Shown here: in pieces, positions 51,223-59,293 of the stretch
Layout: the number at the start of each line of letters is the position of its first letter
Position numbering within the stretch: the stretch's first letter is position 1
From: Leucobacter muris
GTDB lineage: Bacteria > Actinomycetota > Actinomycetes > Actinomycetales > Microbacteriaceae
Direction: 5' to 3'
NCBI RefSeq assembly: GCF_004028235.1
Contig: NZ_CP035037.1
Coordinates: 1,984,001 to 2,048,000 of the forward strand
Length of the DNA stretch: 64,000 nucleotides
The notes under the pieces: generated by a model
What the model saw: the letters and a program-made list of their open reading frames with translations, nothing else
The model's database searches: none
Told to the model about the DNA's origin: nothing
Position numbers and translations under genes: made by a program

Positions 51223-51409
51223 GGCGGCGCTCCTTCACCCAGGCGAGCAGTTCCGCCTGCTCGTAGCGGACGTGCCGACCGAGCTTCACCCACGGCGGTC
51301 CCGAGCGCGTGAGTCGCCAATCCTCGACTGTGCGGACGGGCACGCGCAGAAGATCGGCGACCTCACGCTGGGTAAGGAAGACGGGGGTGAGGGGCGGCAG
51401 GAGATCCAT
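51215..51409 (-). CDS. Excisionase / MerR-like HTH (Xis)
   Basis: 64 residues: FLTQREVADLLRVPVRTVEDWRLTRSGPPW, then VKLGRHVRYEQAELLAWVKERR, a typical winged-helix excisionase or helix-turn-helix 17 protein. Immediately upstream of and overlapping int. ATG at 51409. Confidence 0.85.
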   Translation of the reverse strand: MDLLPPLTPVFLTQREVADLLRVPVRTVEDWRLTRSGPPWVKLGRHVRYEQAELLAWVKERRHG

Positions 51410-51591
51410 ACCGGGCAGGTACGTCTCCGACCAGGACCGTCCGGTAGCAACCGGCACTCCCCCGCTGAGAAGCCCGCGGTTGGAGACAACGGGAGGGTTT
51501 CTGGTGACCAAAGTGGTAAAACTGCCCGAACCAGGCCGAGGTACGGAGTGGGCGGATGGGCTGGATAGCCGCGGAATCTCGCCGAATCTAC

Positions 51592-51621
51592 TGCTGGGGT
51601 ACCTGGACTCGAACCAAGAAC
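51592..51621 (-). other. tRNA 3' fragment (probably tRNA-Gln): attachment site
   Basis: On the minus strand, GTTCTTGGTTCGAGTCCAGG is a full T-arm (CTTGG/CCAGG with TTCGAGT), followed by TACCCCAGCA, the acceptor 3' side. TACCCCA is typical of tRNA-Gln. No D-arm or anticodon arm is found on the 5' side. It lies next to xis-int, so it is probably an att core. A matching intact tRNA-Gln is not in the window. Confidence 0.75.
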
Positions 51622-51628
51622 AACTGAG

Positions 51629-52099
51629 TCACCCCTCGCCACCCGACCCCTCACCACCACCGCGCTTCGCGTCGCGGTCCAAGAAGGGGCCCGGCCACGC
51701 GCCGAGCGCCAGCACCGCGAGCACCGTCTGCAGCAGGCCCGTCACGAAGTAGATGCCGTGCAGCGGCGACCACACGAGCATGATCGCGATCTCCACGAAG
51801 ATCCAGATCATCATCACGAGGCCCGCCGCCGCGTGCAGGCCCCACGCCAGCCGGCACCGACCGTACTGCCCGACCAGCGCCAGCACCTGCGCACCCCCGA
51901 CCACCACGCCCAGGATCACGCCGGGCCAGAAGTACGAGTCGAAGACGCTCCCCTCGATCCACTCCAGCGGAATGCCGAGCCCGCCTCCGAGCGTCAGGCC
52001 CGCCATGCCGACGAGCGCCGAGACGAGGTTGAACCACGCCACCGCGGCCAATGCCACACGCAGGAAACGGGAGGGAGACGACGGCTGCACGGGGCTCAC
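51629..52099 (-). CDS. Four-helix membrane protein, hypothetical
   Basis: 156 residues with four membrane segments (about 13-36, 57-80, 86-108, 115-137). No recognised family. Its C-terminus is Gly/Glu-rich (DRDAKRGGGEGSGGEG). ATG at 52099. Marks return to high-GC core sequence right of the island. Confidence 0.65.
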   Translation of the reverse strand: MSPVQPSSPSRFLRVALAAVAWFNLVSALVGMAGLTLGGGLGIPLEWIEGSVFDSYFWPGVILGVVVGGAQVLALVGQYGRCRLAWGLHAAAGLVMMIWIFVEIAIMLVWSPLHGIYFVTGLLQTVLAVLALGAWPGPFLDRDAKRGGGEGSGGEG

Positions 52100-52362
52100 G
52101 CTTTCACACTAGGGGCACCGAACCGCCAGACCAAGAGCCCGCGACCACGATACGCCCCCTCCTCTGTCCCTCGACCTCATACGCGAAGAGGCCGGTTCTG
52201 TTCCGCATTGCTCTACGACGTGGAAGGATCAGCCGCCACCCGCTCGTCGCAGCTCGCGCGCACGGCCGCGACGGCCTCTGGGGGACGGATCGCGCAGGAA
52301 TGTCAGTGGTTACTTCTACATTGCATACGTGCCGATCGGCACATCTACGAATGGAGATTTCT
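52100..52362. other. Intergenic region with a GTGCCGATCGGCAC dyad
   Basis: About 260 bp without a gene. The perfect 14-bp palindrome GTGCCGATCGGCAC is at 52329-52342, just downstream of an AT-rich -10-like TACATT and about 20 bp before the ATG at 52363. The same dyad pattern is at 48783 and 48846. Confidence 0.6.
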
Positions 52363-52515
52363 ATGCGAGTTCAGCCCTATTACTCGATCAATGGGTCCGA
52401 TCCTGACGTTCACCACGTACATGACAACTGCCCCAGTGGGCAGCAGATCCCTTCCTGGAATAAGAGGGCGGGCACGAACGGGTGGCCGCTCTGCGCTCAC
52501 TGCCGCGACATGTGA
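52363..52515 (+). CDS. 50-residue zinc-knuckle protein
   Basis: ATG behind ATGGAGATT. MRVQPYYSINGSDPDVHHVH, then DNCPSGQQIPSWNKR and PLCAHCRDM: one His/Cys pair and one CxxC suggest a metal site. Similar tiny proteins occur in Streptomyces and relatives. Followed by a strong terminator, so it is an independent unit, probably controlled by the dyad at 52329. Confidence 0.7.
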   Translation: MRVQPYYSINGSDPDVHHVHDNCPSGQQIPSWNKRAGTNGWPLCAHCRDM

Positions 52516-52522
52516 TCGCGGG

Positions 52523-52558
52523 CACCGTGAAGGCTGCAGAGTCGCAGCCTTCACGGTG
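52523..52558 (+). terminator. Terminator after the 50-residue gene
   Basis: Perfect 15-bp stem CACCGTGAAGGCTGC / GCAGCCTTCACGGTG with 6-nt loop, then TTCT. 7 bp after the stop codon. Confidence 0.88.
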
Positions 52559-52643
52559 TTCTCCGCACATCTATTCTTCGCGCCTGAGCGCCCAGGATGG
52601 CGAGCGAGGTCTTCCTTTCGACAGGCTCAGGGAACGAGCGCCG

Positions 52644-53588
52644 CTACGCGCCCTTCTTGCGGCGCCGCGACGACCCGGACCCGGATCGAGATCCGGATCC
52701 GCCCGACTTCGCCGAGCCGGCCCCTGAGCCCGAGCCAGACCCCGAGCGAGACCCCGATCCCGCCCCGCCTCTCCCCTTGCCGCGCTTCTTCGCGGCGCGC
52801 GACTTCTGCACGCTCTGCTTGAGCCCCTCCATGAGGTCGATCACCTCGGCGTCGCCTGAGCCGGAACCAGCCTCGGCATCGGCCCCGAACGTCTCCTCCG
52901 TGTCGAGCGCCTCCCCCGCCCGCCGCTTCGCTTCGATCAGCGAACGCAGCTCCTCCTGGTACTCGTCGCGGAACGCCGACGGGTCAAAGTCGCCCGAGAA
53001 GCTCTTCACGAGCGAGGCCGAGAGCTGCAGCTCCTTCGCCGAGATGCGCACCCGCTTGTCGAGCGCGGGGAACGACGCCGAACGGATCTCGTCGGGCCAC
53101 AGCAGCGTCTGCAGCAGCAGCACGTCGCCGCGCACGCGGAGCGCGGCGAGCCGCGTCTTCTGTCGCAGCGCGAACTCGACGATCGCGGTGCGGTCGGTCT
53201 TCTCGAGCGTGCGTCGCAGCAGCACGTACGCCTTCGTGGTCTTGCCGGTGGGCTCGAGGTAGTAGCTGCGCTCGAAGAGCATGGGGTCGACCTGGTCCGA
53301 GGGCACGAACTCCACCACCGAGATCTCGCGATCCTGCTCCTGCGGGATCGACGCGAGATCTTCCTTGGTGAGCACGATCGTGTCGTCCTCGTCGGCGTAG
53401 GCCTTGTCGATGTGCTCGTATTCGACGATCTCGCCGCAGATCTCGCAGCGCCGCTGGTATCGGATCCGCCCGCCGTCCTTGTCGTGCACCTGGTGTAGTT
53501 CGACGTCGTGGTCTTCGGTGGCGCTGTAGAGCTTCACGGGCACGTTGACGAGCCCGAAGGTGATCGCTCCGCTCCAGATCGCTCTCAT
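52644..53588 (-). CDS. ku: Ku DNA end-binding protein
   Basis: 314 residues. MRAIWSGAITFGLVNVPVKLYSATE is the bacterial Ku start; RCEICGEIVEYEHIDKAY, SYYLEPTGKTTKAYVLL and AALRVRGDVLLLQTLLWPDE follow. The C-terminus is a Lys/Arg/Gly/Ser-rich tail (about residues 265-314) like that reported to strengthen DNA binding in mycobacterial Ku. It forms a homodimer ring on double-strand ends and recruits LigD. Divergent from ligD with 69 bp between starts. Confidence 0.96.
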   Translation of the reverse strand: MRAIWSGAITFGLVNVPVKLYSATEDHDVELHQVHDKDGGRIRYQRRCEICGEIVEYEHIDKAYADEDDTIVLTKEDLASIPQEQDREISVVEFVPSDQVDPMLFERSYYLEPTGKTTKAYVLLRRTLEKTDRTAIVEFALRQKTRLAALRVRGDVLLLQTLLWPDEIRSASFPALDKRVRISAKELQLSASLVKSFSGDFDPSAFRDEYQEELRSLIEAKRRAGEALDTEETFGADAEAGSGSGDAEVIDLMEGLKQSVQKSRAAKKRGKGRGGAGSGSRSGSGSGSGAGSAKSGGSGSRSGSGSSRRRKKGA

Positions 53589-53657
53589 GCGTACAGTACA
53601 GCGCGCCGCGGTGTCAAAGGTCTACTGCTTGCGCGATCCGCCGACGATCATGTAGGC

Positions 53658-56213
53658 ATGGCCCGCAGAGAGCAGACGGTCGAGGTGGGCGGGCGCCGCA
53701 TCCGGGTCTCGAATCTGGAGAAGGTGCTCTACCCCTCCACCGGAACCACCAAGGGAGACGTGATCGGCTACTACAGCGCGATCGCTCCGACGATGCTGCC
53801 GCACTGCCGCGACCGCCCGGCGACGCGCAAGCGCTGGCCCGACGGGGTGGGCGACGACGGCCGCGGCGACTTCTTCTTCCAGAAGGACATCGGCGATTCC
53901 GCGCCCGACTGGGTGCGCACGGGCCGTATCCAGCACAAGGATCACGTGAACCACTACCCGCTCGTCGACGACGAGGCGACGCTCGTGTGGCTCGCCCAGC
54001 TCGCCGCGCTCGAGATCCACGTGCCGCAGTGGCGCTTCGACGCCTCGGGCGAGCCGGGGAATCCGGATCGCCTCGTGTTCGACCTCGACCCCGGCGAGGG
54101 CGTGACGCTGCGCGAGTGCGCGCAGGTCGCATTCCTGGTGCGCGACATCCTGCGCGACATGGGGCTGCCGTCGATCCCGGTGACGAGCGGCAGCAAGGGC
54201 ATCCACCTCTACGCCGCGCTCGACGGTTCGCAGACCTCCGACCAGGCGTCGGCGGTTGCCCGCGAGCTGGCTCGCTCGCTCGAGGCCGACCACCCCGACG
54301 ACATCACGAGCTCGATGAAGCGGGCCCTGCGCCCCGGTCACGTGTTCATCGACTGGAGCCAGAACAACGCGTCGAAGACCACGGTCGCCCCGTACTCGCT
54401 GAGGGGCAGGATCGCGCCCACCGTGGCGGCGCCGCGCTCCTGGCGCGAGCTCGCGTCGCCGCACCTGCAGCAGCTCGAGTTCCGGGAGGTGCTGCAGCGG
54501 GTCGCGAAGCGGGGCGACCCGCTCGCCGAACTTACGGAGTTATCGGCCGCGCACGCGGTGTCGGATCGCCTGAGCCTCTACCGGTCGAAGCGCGATGCGG
54601 CGCGCACCCCGGAGCCGGTGCCCCCGGCGGGAGCGCCGCGCGACGCCGGCTCCGCCCCCGGGAACCGCGCCGGCTCCCGCTCCGGCAACGCCGACGCCGA
54701 CGCGGAGGGCGAGCGGCGGGGCGGCCCCGTCTTCGTGATCCAGCGCCATGAGGCACGACGGCTGCACTTCGACTTCCGGCTCGAGCACGACGGCGTGCTC
54801 GTCAGCTGGGCGCTGCCGAAGGGCGTGCCGACCGACCCCGCGCTCAATCACCTCGCGGTACCCACCGAGGATCACCCGATGTCGTACCGCCACTTCGAGG
54901 GGGTCATCCCGAAGGGCGAGTACGGAGCCGGGAACGTCGAGATCTGGGACGCCGGCACCTACGAGCTCGAGAAGTGGCGCGACGACGAGGTGATCGTGCG
55001 GCTCACCGGCCGCCCGGGCGGCGGTCTCGGCGGCCCGCGGCGCTACGCGCTGTTCCGGGCGGGCGAGGCCGACGGGAAGCCGCGGTGGATGATCCACCTG
55101 ATGAGCGACGACGCGGCGGCGGCTGCGCGAGCAGGGGCGCTTCGCGGAGGCGAGCGGGGTCGGGGCGCGGGTCGCGCGAACCGTCGGCCGTCGGCGCGGG
55201 ATCGGGCTGCAGCGGATCCGGATCCCGTCGCCCCGGTGCCCGATCCCGATCTGCGGCCGATGCTCTCCGAGCGCGGCTCCCCCGCCGAGTTCGAGCGCCT
55301 CGACGAGCAGGAGTGGGCGTTCGAGATGAAGTGGGACGGCATCCGAGCGCTCGCTTTCGTCGACGGCGAGCGCTGCGCCCTCCGCAGCCGCTCGGGCGGC
55401 GATCTCACGGCCGCGTACCCGGAGTTCGCCGCGCTCCCCGCGGTCGTGAACGGCGATCGAGCGGTGCTCGACGGCGAGATCATCGCGTTCGGCACGAACG
55501 GGGCGCCGAGTTTCAGCCGGCTGCAGCGCCGTTTCGGGCTGACCGACCGTGCCGAGGTCGAGCGGGCCCGCCGCGAGGCACCCGCCTCGTACCTCGTGTT
55601 CGACGTGCTGAGCGTCAACGGTCGGGATTGCCGCACGCTCCCCTACCGGCAGCGCCGAGAGCTGCTCGACGCCCTCGTCGAACCGATGCCCGGGGTGCCG
55701 GCGGCGCTGCCCGAGGTGTTCGCCGGGTCTGCGCGCGACGCCGCCGCCGCGAGTCTCCGCCTGCATCTGGAGGGGGTCATGGCGAAGCGCTGGACGAGCA
55801 GGTACCGCTCGGGAGTGCGCTCGTCGGACTGGCGCAAGTTCCCGCTGATCCTCGCGGAGGAGGCGGTCGTGATCGGCTGGCGCGACAGCCCGTCGGACTC
55901 GCAGGGCTTCGCGTCGCTGCTGCTCGCGGACTGGCAGGACGGAGCCTGGCGCTATGCGGGCCGCGTGGGCACCGGCTTCTCCTCGGCCGAGCGCCGCACG
56001 ATCCGCATCCGCCTCGCCCCGCTCGAGCACGCAGAGCCCGCGGCCGAGGTGCCCGCCGAGATCAGTCGCGACGCGCACTGGGTGCGGCCCGAACTCGTGG
56101 GCGAGGTCGTCTCGAAGGGACGCACGGCGGGCGGCAGCTTCCGGCAGGCGGTGTGGCGCGGCTGGCGGCCCGACAAGCGTCCGGCCGATCTCATGACGGG
56201 CGCTCGCGGATGA
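53658..56213 (+). CDS. ligD: Multifunctional ATP-dependent DNA ligase LigD
   Basis: 851 residues in the mycobacterial order. Polymerase/primase domain (about 1-300: RRIRVSNLEKVLYP, DLDPGEGVTLREC with metal Asp, SGSKGIHLYA). Phosphoesterase domain (about 355-500: FVIQRHEARRLHFDFRLEHDG). ATP ligase domain (about 535-851: EWAFEMKWDGIRA with nucleotidyl Lys558, LDGEIIAF, EGVMAKRWTSRYRSG). It fills gaps, trims 3' ends and seals breaks held by Ku. ATG at 53658; overlaps the next gene by ATGA. Confidence 0.96.
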   Translation: MARREQTVEVGGRRIRVSNLEKVLYPSTGTTKGDVIGYYSAIAPTMLPHCRDRPATRKRWPDGVGDDGRGDFFFQKDIGDSAPDWVRTGRIQHKDHVNHYPLVDDEATLVWLAQLAALEIHVPQWRFDASGEPGNPDRLVFDLDPGEGVTLRECAQVAFLVRDILRDMGLPSIPVTSGSKGIHLYAALDGSQTSDQASAVARELARSLEADHPDDITSSMKRALRPGHVFIDWSQNNASKTTVAPYSLRGRIAPTVAAPRSWRELASPHLQQLEFREVLQRVAKRGDPLAELTELSAAHAVSDRLSLYRSKRDAARTPEPVPPAGAPRDAGSAPGNRAGSRSGNADADAEGERRGGPVFVIQRHEARRLHFDFRLEHDGVLVSWALPKGVPTDPALNHLAVPTEDHPMSYRHFEGVIPKGEYGAGNVEIWDAGTYELEKWRDDEVIVRLTGRPGGGLGGPRRYALFRAGEADGKPRWMIHLMSDDAAAAARAGALRGGERGRGAGRANRRPSARDRAAADPDPVAPVPDPDLRPMLSERGSPAEFERLDEQEWAFEMKWDGIRALAFVDGERCALRSRSGGDLTAAYPEFAALPAVVNGDRAVLDGEIIAFGTNGAPSFSRLQRRFGLTDRAEVERARREAPASYLVFDVLSVNGRDCRTLPYRQRRELLDALVEPMPGVPAALPEVFAGSARDAAAASLRLHLEGVMAKRWTSRYRSGVRSSDWRKFPLILAEEAVVIGWRDSPSDSQGFASLLLADWQDGAWRYAGRVGTGFSSAERRTIRIRLAPLEHAEPAAEVPAEISRDAHWVRPELVGEVVSKGRTAGGSFRQAVWRGWRPDKRPADLMTGARG

Positions 56214-56983
56214 ACGCGCACCGCGACCGGGGGCCGAGGCTCGCACAGCGGGCCCTCTGGTGGATCGCCGACTATCTCTACGCGGGGTGGCGGCAGGTGC
56301 GCGCGTTCTTCTCGCGGGCGGACCCTCGCGGCTTCGCCGAGGGCGACGGCACGCGGCCGCCCGTGCTGATCATCCCCGGCGTGTACGAGCCGTGGCGCTT
56401 CATGCTGCCGCTGATCCGCGACCTGCACGGGCGCGGCCACCCCGTGCACGTCGTGGATCCGCTGCGCGACAACCGCGTGCCCGTCGCCGCGGGGGCTCGA
56501 CTCGTCGACGAGTACCTGGCCGCCCGGGGCCTGGACGGGGTGGTGATCGTCGCCCACAGCAAGGGCGGCCTGATCGGCAAGCACGTCATGTCGTTCGGGG
56601 CTTCGGCACCGCGCGTGCGCGCGATGGTGGCGATCTCGACCCCGTTCGGCGGGTCGCGGTACGCGCGCTTCCTGCTGGGCTCGACGCTGCGCTCGTTCTC
56701 GCCGCGCGATGCGACGCTGTCGCTCCTCGCCCGGTCGCTCGACGTGAACGCGCGCATCGTCTCGGTGTTCCCGCGCTTCGATCCGCACATCCCCGAGGGC
56801 AGCGAACTGGCGGGGGCGCGGAACGTGCGCGTCGAGACGGGCGGGCACTTCCGCATCCTCGCCCACCCGCGCACGGTCGCCGAGGTGCGCCGCGCGGCAT
56901 CGCTGGCGCGGGCGGGAGACGAGGCCGCGGCGGGTCCGGGGCTCGACCCCGGCCGCGATCCCGGGCGCGATCCACACCCCTGA
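56210..56983 (+). CDS. Alpha/beta-hydrolase (lipase/esterase-like)
   Basis: 257 residues. VLIIPGVYEPWRFM gives the oxyanion region, VVIVAHSKGGLIGKHVM the nucleophile elbow with Ser, and GGHFRIL near the end the catalytic His. Soluble. Coupled to ligD by ATGA, though a DNA-repair role is not evident. The last 20 residues are a low-complexity GLDPGRDPGRDPHP tail running into repetitive non-coding DNA. Confidence 0.82.
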   Translation: MNAHRDRGPRLAQRALWWIADYLYAGWRQVRAFFSRADPRGFAEGDGTRPPVLIIPGVYEPWRFMLPLIRDLHGRGHPVHVVDPLRDNRVPVAAGARLVDEYLAARGLDGVVIVAHSKGGLIGKHVMSFGASAPRVRAMVAISTPFGGSRYARFLLGSTLRSFSPRDATLSLLARSLDVNARIVSVFPRFDPHIPEGSELAGARNVRVETGGHFRILAHPRTVAEVRRAASLARAGDEAAAGPGLDPGRDPGRDPHP

Positions 56984-57125
56984 CTCGCGGCCCCAACCCC
57001 GGCCGCGATCCCCACCCCGACCCGCAGCCCTGACCACGGCCGCGATCCACACCCCGGCCCGCAGCCCTGAGCCGCATCCCCGACTCGACCCCACCCCGCA
57101 GATCGACCCACCGCCCTGACCCGCA

Positions 57126-57185
57126 GTCGAGAGGCGGATTCTGCACGTGATCTGCGGCCCGGAGGTGCGAAACCCGCCTTTCGAC
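57126..57185. repeat. Palindromic repeat family B, copy 1
   Basis: 60-bp imperfect dyad: GTCGAGAGGCGGATT on the left and AACCCGCCTTTCGAC on the right, with GAGGTGCGAA in the inner right arm. A 60-bp relative lies at 63546-63605. Confidence 0.8.
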
Positions 57186-57192
57186 GGGGGTT

Positions 57193-57288
57193 CGGGATCA
57201 CGCAGGCTCGGGACCACGCGAGCGCGGGACCACGCAGGCCCGGGATTACGCAGGCGCGGGATCACGCAGGCCTGGGATCGCGCAGGCC
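57193..57288. repeat. 16-bp tandem array, six units
   Basis: Six consecutive units close to CGGGATCACGCAGGCC (variants at positions 6-8 and 15-16). Not CRISPR: no spacers. Confidence 0.85.
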
Positions 57289-57317
57289 CGAGCGCGCGGC
57301 GGAAGGCTTCACCCGCT

Positions 57318-57339
57318 GTTCAGATTCCGTTCCTTTACC
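57318..57339 (+). promoter_or_regulatory. Possible PhoP-type direct repeats
   Basis: Two adjacent 11-bp units GTTCAGATTCC and GTTCCTTTACC, resembling the 11-bp PHO-box repeats known from Streptomyces (GTTCA...). They lie about 100 bp before the PhnD-type gene. Second unit is imperfect. Confidence 0.4.
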
Positions 57340-57440
57340 AGTACGCCGGTCTCGTAATTCCCGGCTACCTTCGCGCGTTTGAATACCGGTGTTCTCGGAG
57401 TTCCGAGGGCACGGATTCACCTCGAAAGGTCTCTCCCCCA

Positions 57441-58364
57441 ATGCGCAAGCCCGCTCTCCCGAAGGCACTGCCCACCACCCTCTCCGCCATCGCGCTCACC
57501 GGCATCGCCGCACTCGCCCTCACCGGCTGCAGCGCCGGAGCGGAGGCCGCTCCGGCCGATGCCGACGCCCCCATCACCATCGCCACGCTGCCGCTCGGCG
57601 ACGACCCCACCGCCGAGAACCCGATCGACGTGTTCGCCGAACTCTTCGAGGAGGCGACGGGCCGCGAGGTCGAGGTCACCGACGTGCCCGACTACCTCAG
57701 CGTCGTCGAGGCCATCCGCGCCGACCACGTCGACATCGGCATCATGAGCGGCTTCCCCTCGGCCCTCGCGGTGAACACGGGCGAGGTCGACGCCCTGGTC
57801 GCCTTCGAGGGCATCGACGAGCCCGTCTCCACCTGCGTGGTGCTGAACGACTCCCCGATCACCGAGGTCGCCGACTTCAAGGGCAAGACCGTCGCATTCG
57901 CCGACCAGGCGTCGAGCTCGGGCTTCTTCATGCCGAACTACATGCTGCACGAGGCCGGCCTCGAACGCGACGTCGACTACGAGGCCATCTTCGCAGGCGG
58001 CCACGAGGGCAGCTTCGCCGCGCTGCAGCAGGGCCAGGTCGACGGCGCCTGCACCGCGTTCATGCTGACCGAGATGGGCGAGCCGATGTTCCCGTTCAAG
58101 GACGGCGAGTGGCGCGCCGTGGGCGAGAGCCCGTCGATGGCGGTGCAGGGCACCGTGCTCGGCCGCAAGTCGCTCGACCCCGAGACCCGCAAGGTGATCG
58201 GGGAGGGCATCGCCGCCGTGTTCGCCGCGGAGAACGCCGAAGCGCTCGGCGCCATGGGCTCGTTCGCCGGGCTCACGCAGACCGTCGCCCCCGCACCGGC
58301 GAGCTTCGCGCCGTTCGCCGAGATCGCCGAGGTCGCCGGCGTGAAGCTCGAGGATCTCAAGTGA
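57441..58364 (+). CDS. phnD: Phosphonate/phosphite-type ABC transporter substrate-binding lipoprotein
   Basis: 307 residues. Lipoprotein signal with lipobox LTGCSAG (Cys near residue 30). Mature part is PhnD family: ITIATLPLGDDPTAENPIDVFAELFEEATG, VDIGIMSGFPSALAVNTGEVDAL, GKTVAFADQASSSGFFMPNYML. Here 'SxSG' binds the phosphate-like group. Periplasm-equivalent receptor for phosphonate, phosphite or similar. First of six coupled genes. Confidence 0.88.
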   Translation: MRKPALPKALPTTLSAIALTGIAALALTGCSAGAEAAPADADAPITIATLPLGDDPTAENPIDVFAELFEEATGREVEVTDVPDYLSVVEAIRADHVDIGIMSGFPSALAVNTGEVDALVAFEGIDEPVSTCVVLNDSPITEVADFKGKTVAFADQASSSGFFMPNYMLHEAGLERDVDYEAIFAGGHEGSFAALQQGQVDGACTAFMLTEMGEPMFPFKDGEWRAVGESPSMAVQGTVLGRKSLDPETRKVIGEGIAAVFAAENAEALGAMGSFAGLTQTVAPAPASFAPFAEIAEVAGVKLEDLK

Positions 58365-59293
58365 GCACCGCGATCCCGAGCGCGGCGGGTGCCGCGACCG
58401 CTCCGCGCGTCGCGAGCACCGCGATCCCGAGCATCGAGCGAGCACCGGTCGAGACCGCCGCGGGCGCAGCCGCGTCAGCCCTCGCCCCGCACCCCGCTCC
58501 CCTCGTCTCCGTGCGCGACCTGCGGGTGCGCTACACCGACGACGGTCCGCTGATCCTCGACGGTGCGAGCCTCGAGCTGTTCCCCGGCGAGACCGTCGCC
58601 CTGCTCGGCTCGTCCGGATCGGGCAAGTCGACGCTCATGAAGAGCCTCACCGGTTTCGCCCCCATCAGCGGCGGATCGGCGACCGTGGCCGGCACCGACA
58701 TGACGCGGGTGCGTCGAGGTCAGCTGCGTGAGGTGCGCGCCTCGGTGGGCCAGGTCTTCCAGCAGTTCAACCTCGTCGGCCGCCTGAGCGTGCTCACGAA
58801 CGTGCTGGCCGGCGCACTGCACGGCGCCGGGCCGATCAACCTGGTCGGAGGCTTCTCGTCGGCGCACCGGCGCCGCGCGCTCGCGCTGCTCGACCGCGTG
58901 GGCATCGCCCACAAGGCGGGCGCGCAGGCCCGGGAGCTGTCGGGAGGTCAGCAGCAGCGCGTGGCGATCGCTCGCGCCCTGATGCAGTCTCCGCAGCTGA
59001 TCCTCGCCGACGAGCCCGTGGCCTCGCTCGACCCGAAGATGTCGCACTCGGTGCTCGAGCTGCTGCAGCAGATCGCGCGCGAGGACGGCATCCCGGTGCT
59101 CGTCAGCCTGCACGTGCTCCCGCTCGCCCTGCAGCACTCCGACCGCATCGTCGGCCTGCGCCACGGCCAGATGGTGATCTCGGATCGCACCGAGGATCTC
59201 GACGCCGACCAGCTCGCGCTGCTGTACGACGCGCACGACGAGCACCTCGAGGGCGGCGCCGACACGAGCGGTCGAGCGGAGGTCGCAGCGTGA
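58361..59293 (+). CDS. phnC: Phosphonate-type ABC transporter ATP-binding protein
   Basis: 310 residues from GTG at 58361 (GTGA overlap). A 45-residue Ala/Pro-rich N-terminal extension precedes the PhnC domain: LGSSGSGKSTLMKSLTGF, QVFQQFNLVGRLSVLTNVLAGAL, ELSGGQQQRVAIARAL, LILADEPVASLDPKMSH, HVLPLALQHSDRIVGL. The extension is unusual for PhnC and could also mean a later start, though no better start has a ribosome site. Confidence 0.9.
   Translation: MSTAIPSAAGAATAPRVASTAIPSIERAPVETAAGAAASALAPHPAPLVSVRDLRVRYTDDGPLILDGASLELFPGETVALLGSSGSGKSTLMKSLTGFAPISGGSATVAGTDMTRVRRGQLREVRASVGQVFQQFNLVGRLSVLTNVLAGALHGAGPINLVGGFSSAHRRRALALLDRVGIAHKAGAQARELSGGQQQRVAIARALMQSPQLILADEPVASLDPKMSHSVLELLQQIAREDGIPVLVSLHVLPLALQHSDRIVGLRHGQMVISDRTEDLDADQLALLYDAHDEHLEGGADTSGRAEVAA

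Larger units (their letters stand above)
56984..57440. other. Repeat-rich intergenic region before the Phn operon
   Basis: About 457 bp. In order: degenerate repeats of GGCCGCGATCC..ACCCC..CCCGCAGCCCTGA (about 57000-57080), palindrome family B (57126-57185), a 16-bp tandem array (57193-57288), and an operon leader with GTTCAGATTCC and GTTCCTTTACC (57318-57339). No gene is supported here. Confidence 0.7.

Noticed and set aside
46900..51640. Intact prophage or ICE
   Set aside because: Only xis, int, a TA pair, an IS and small orphans are present; no structural, replication or conjugation genes are seen.
51592..51640. Complete tRNA-Gln gene
   Set aside because: Only the T-arm and acceptor 3' side are present; no D-arm or anticodon arm could be folded on the 5' side.
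57193..57288. Possible CRISPR array
   Set aside because: Units are contiguous with no spacers, and no cas genes are in the window.
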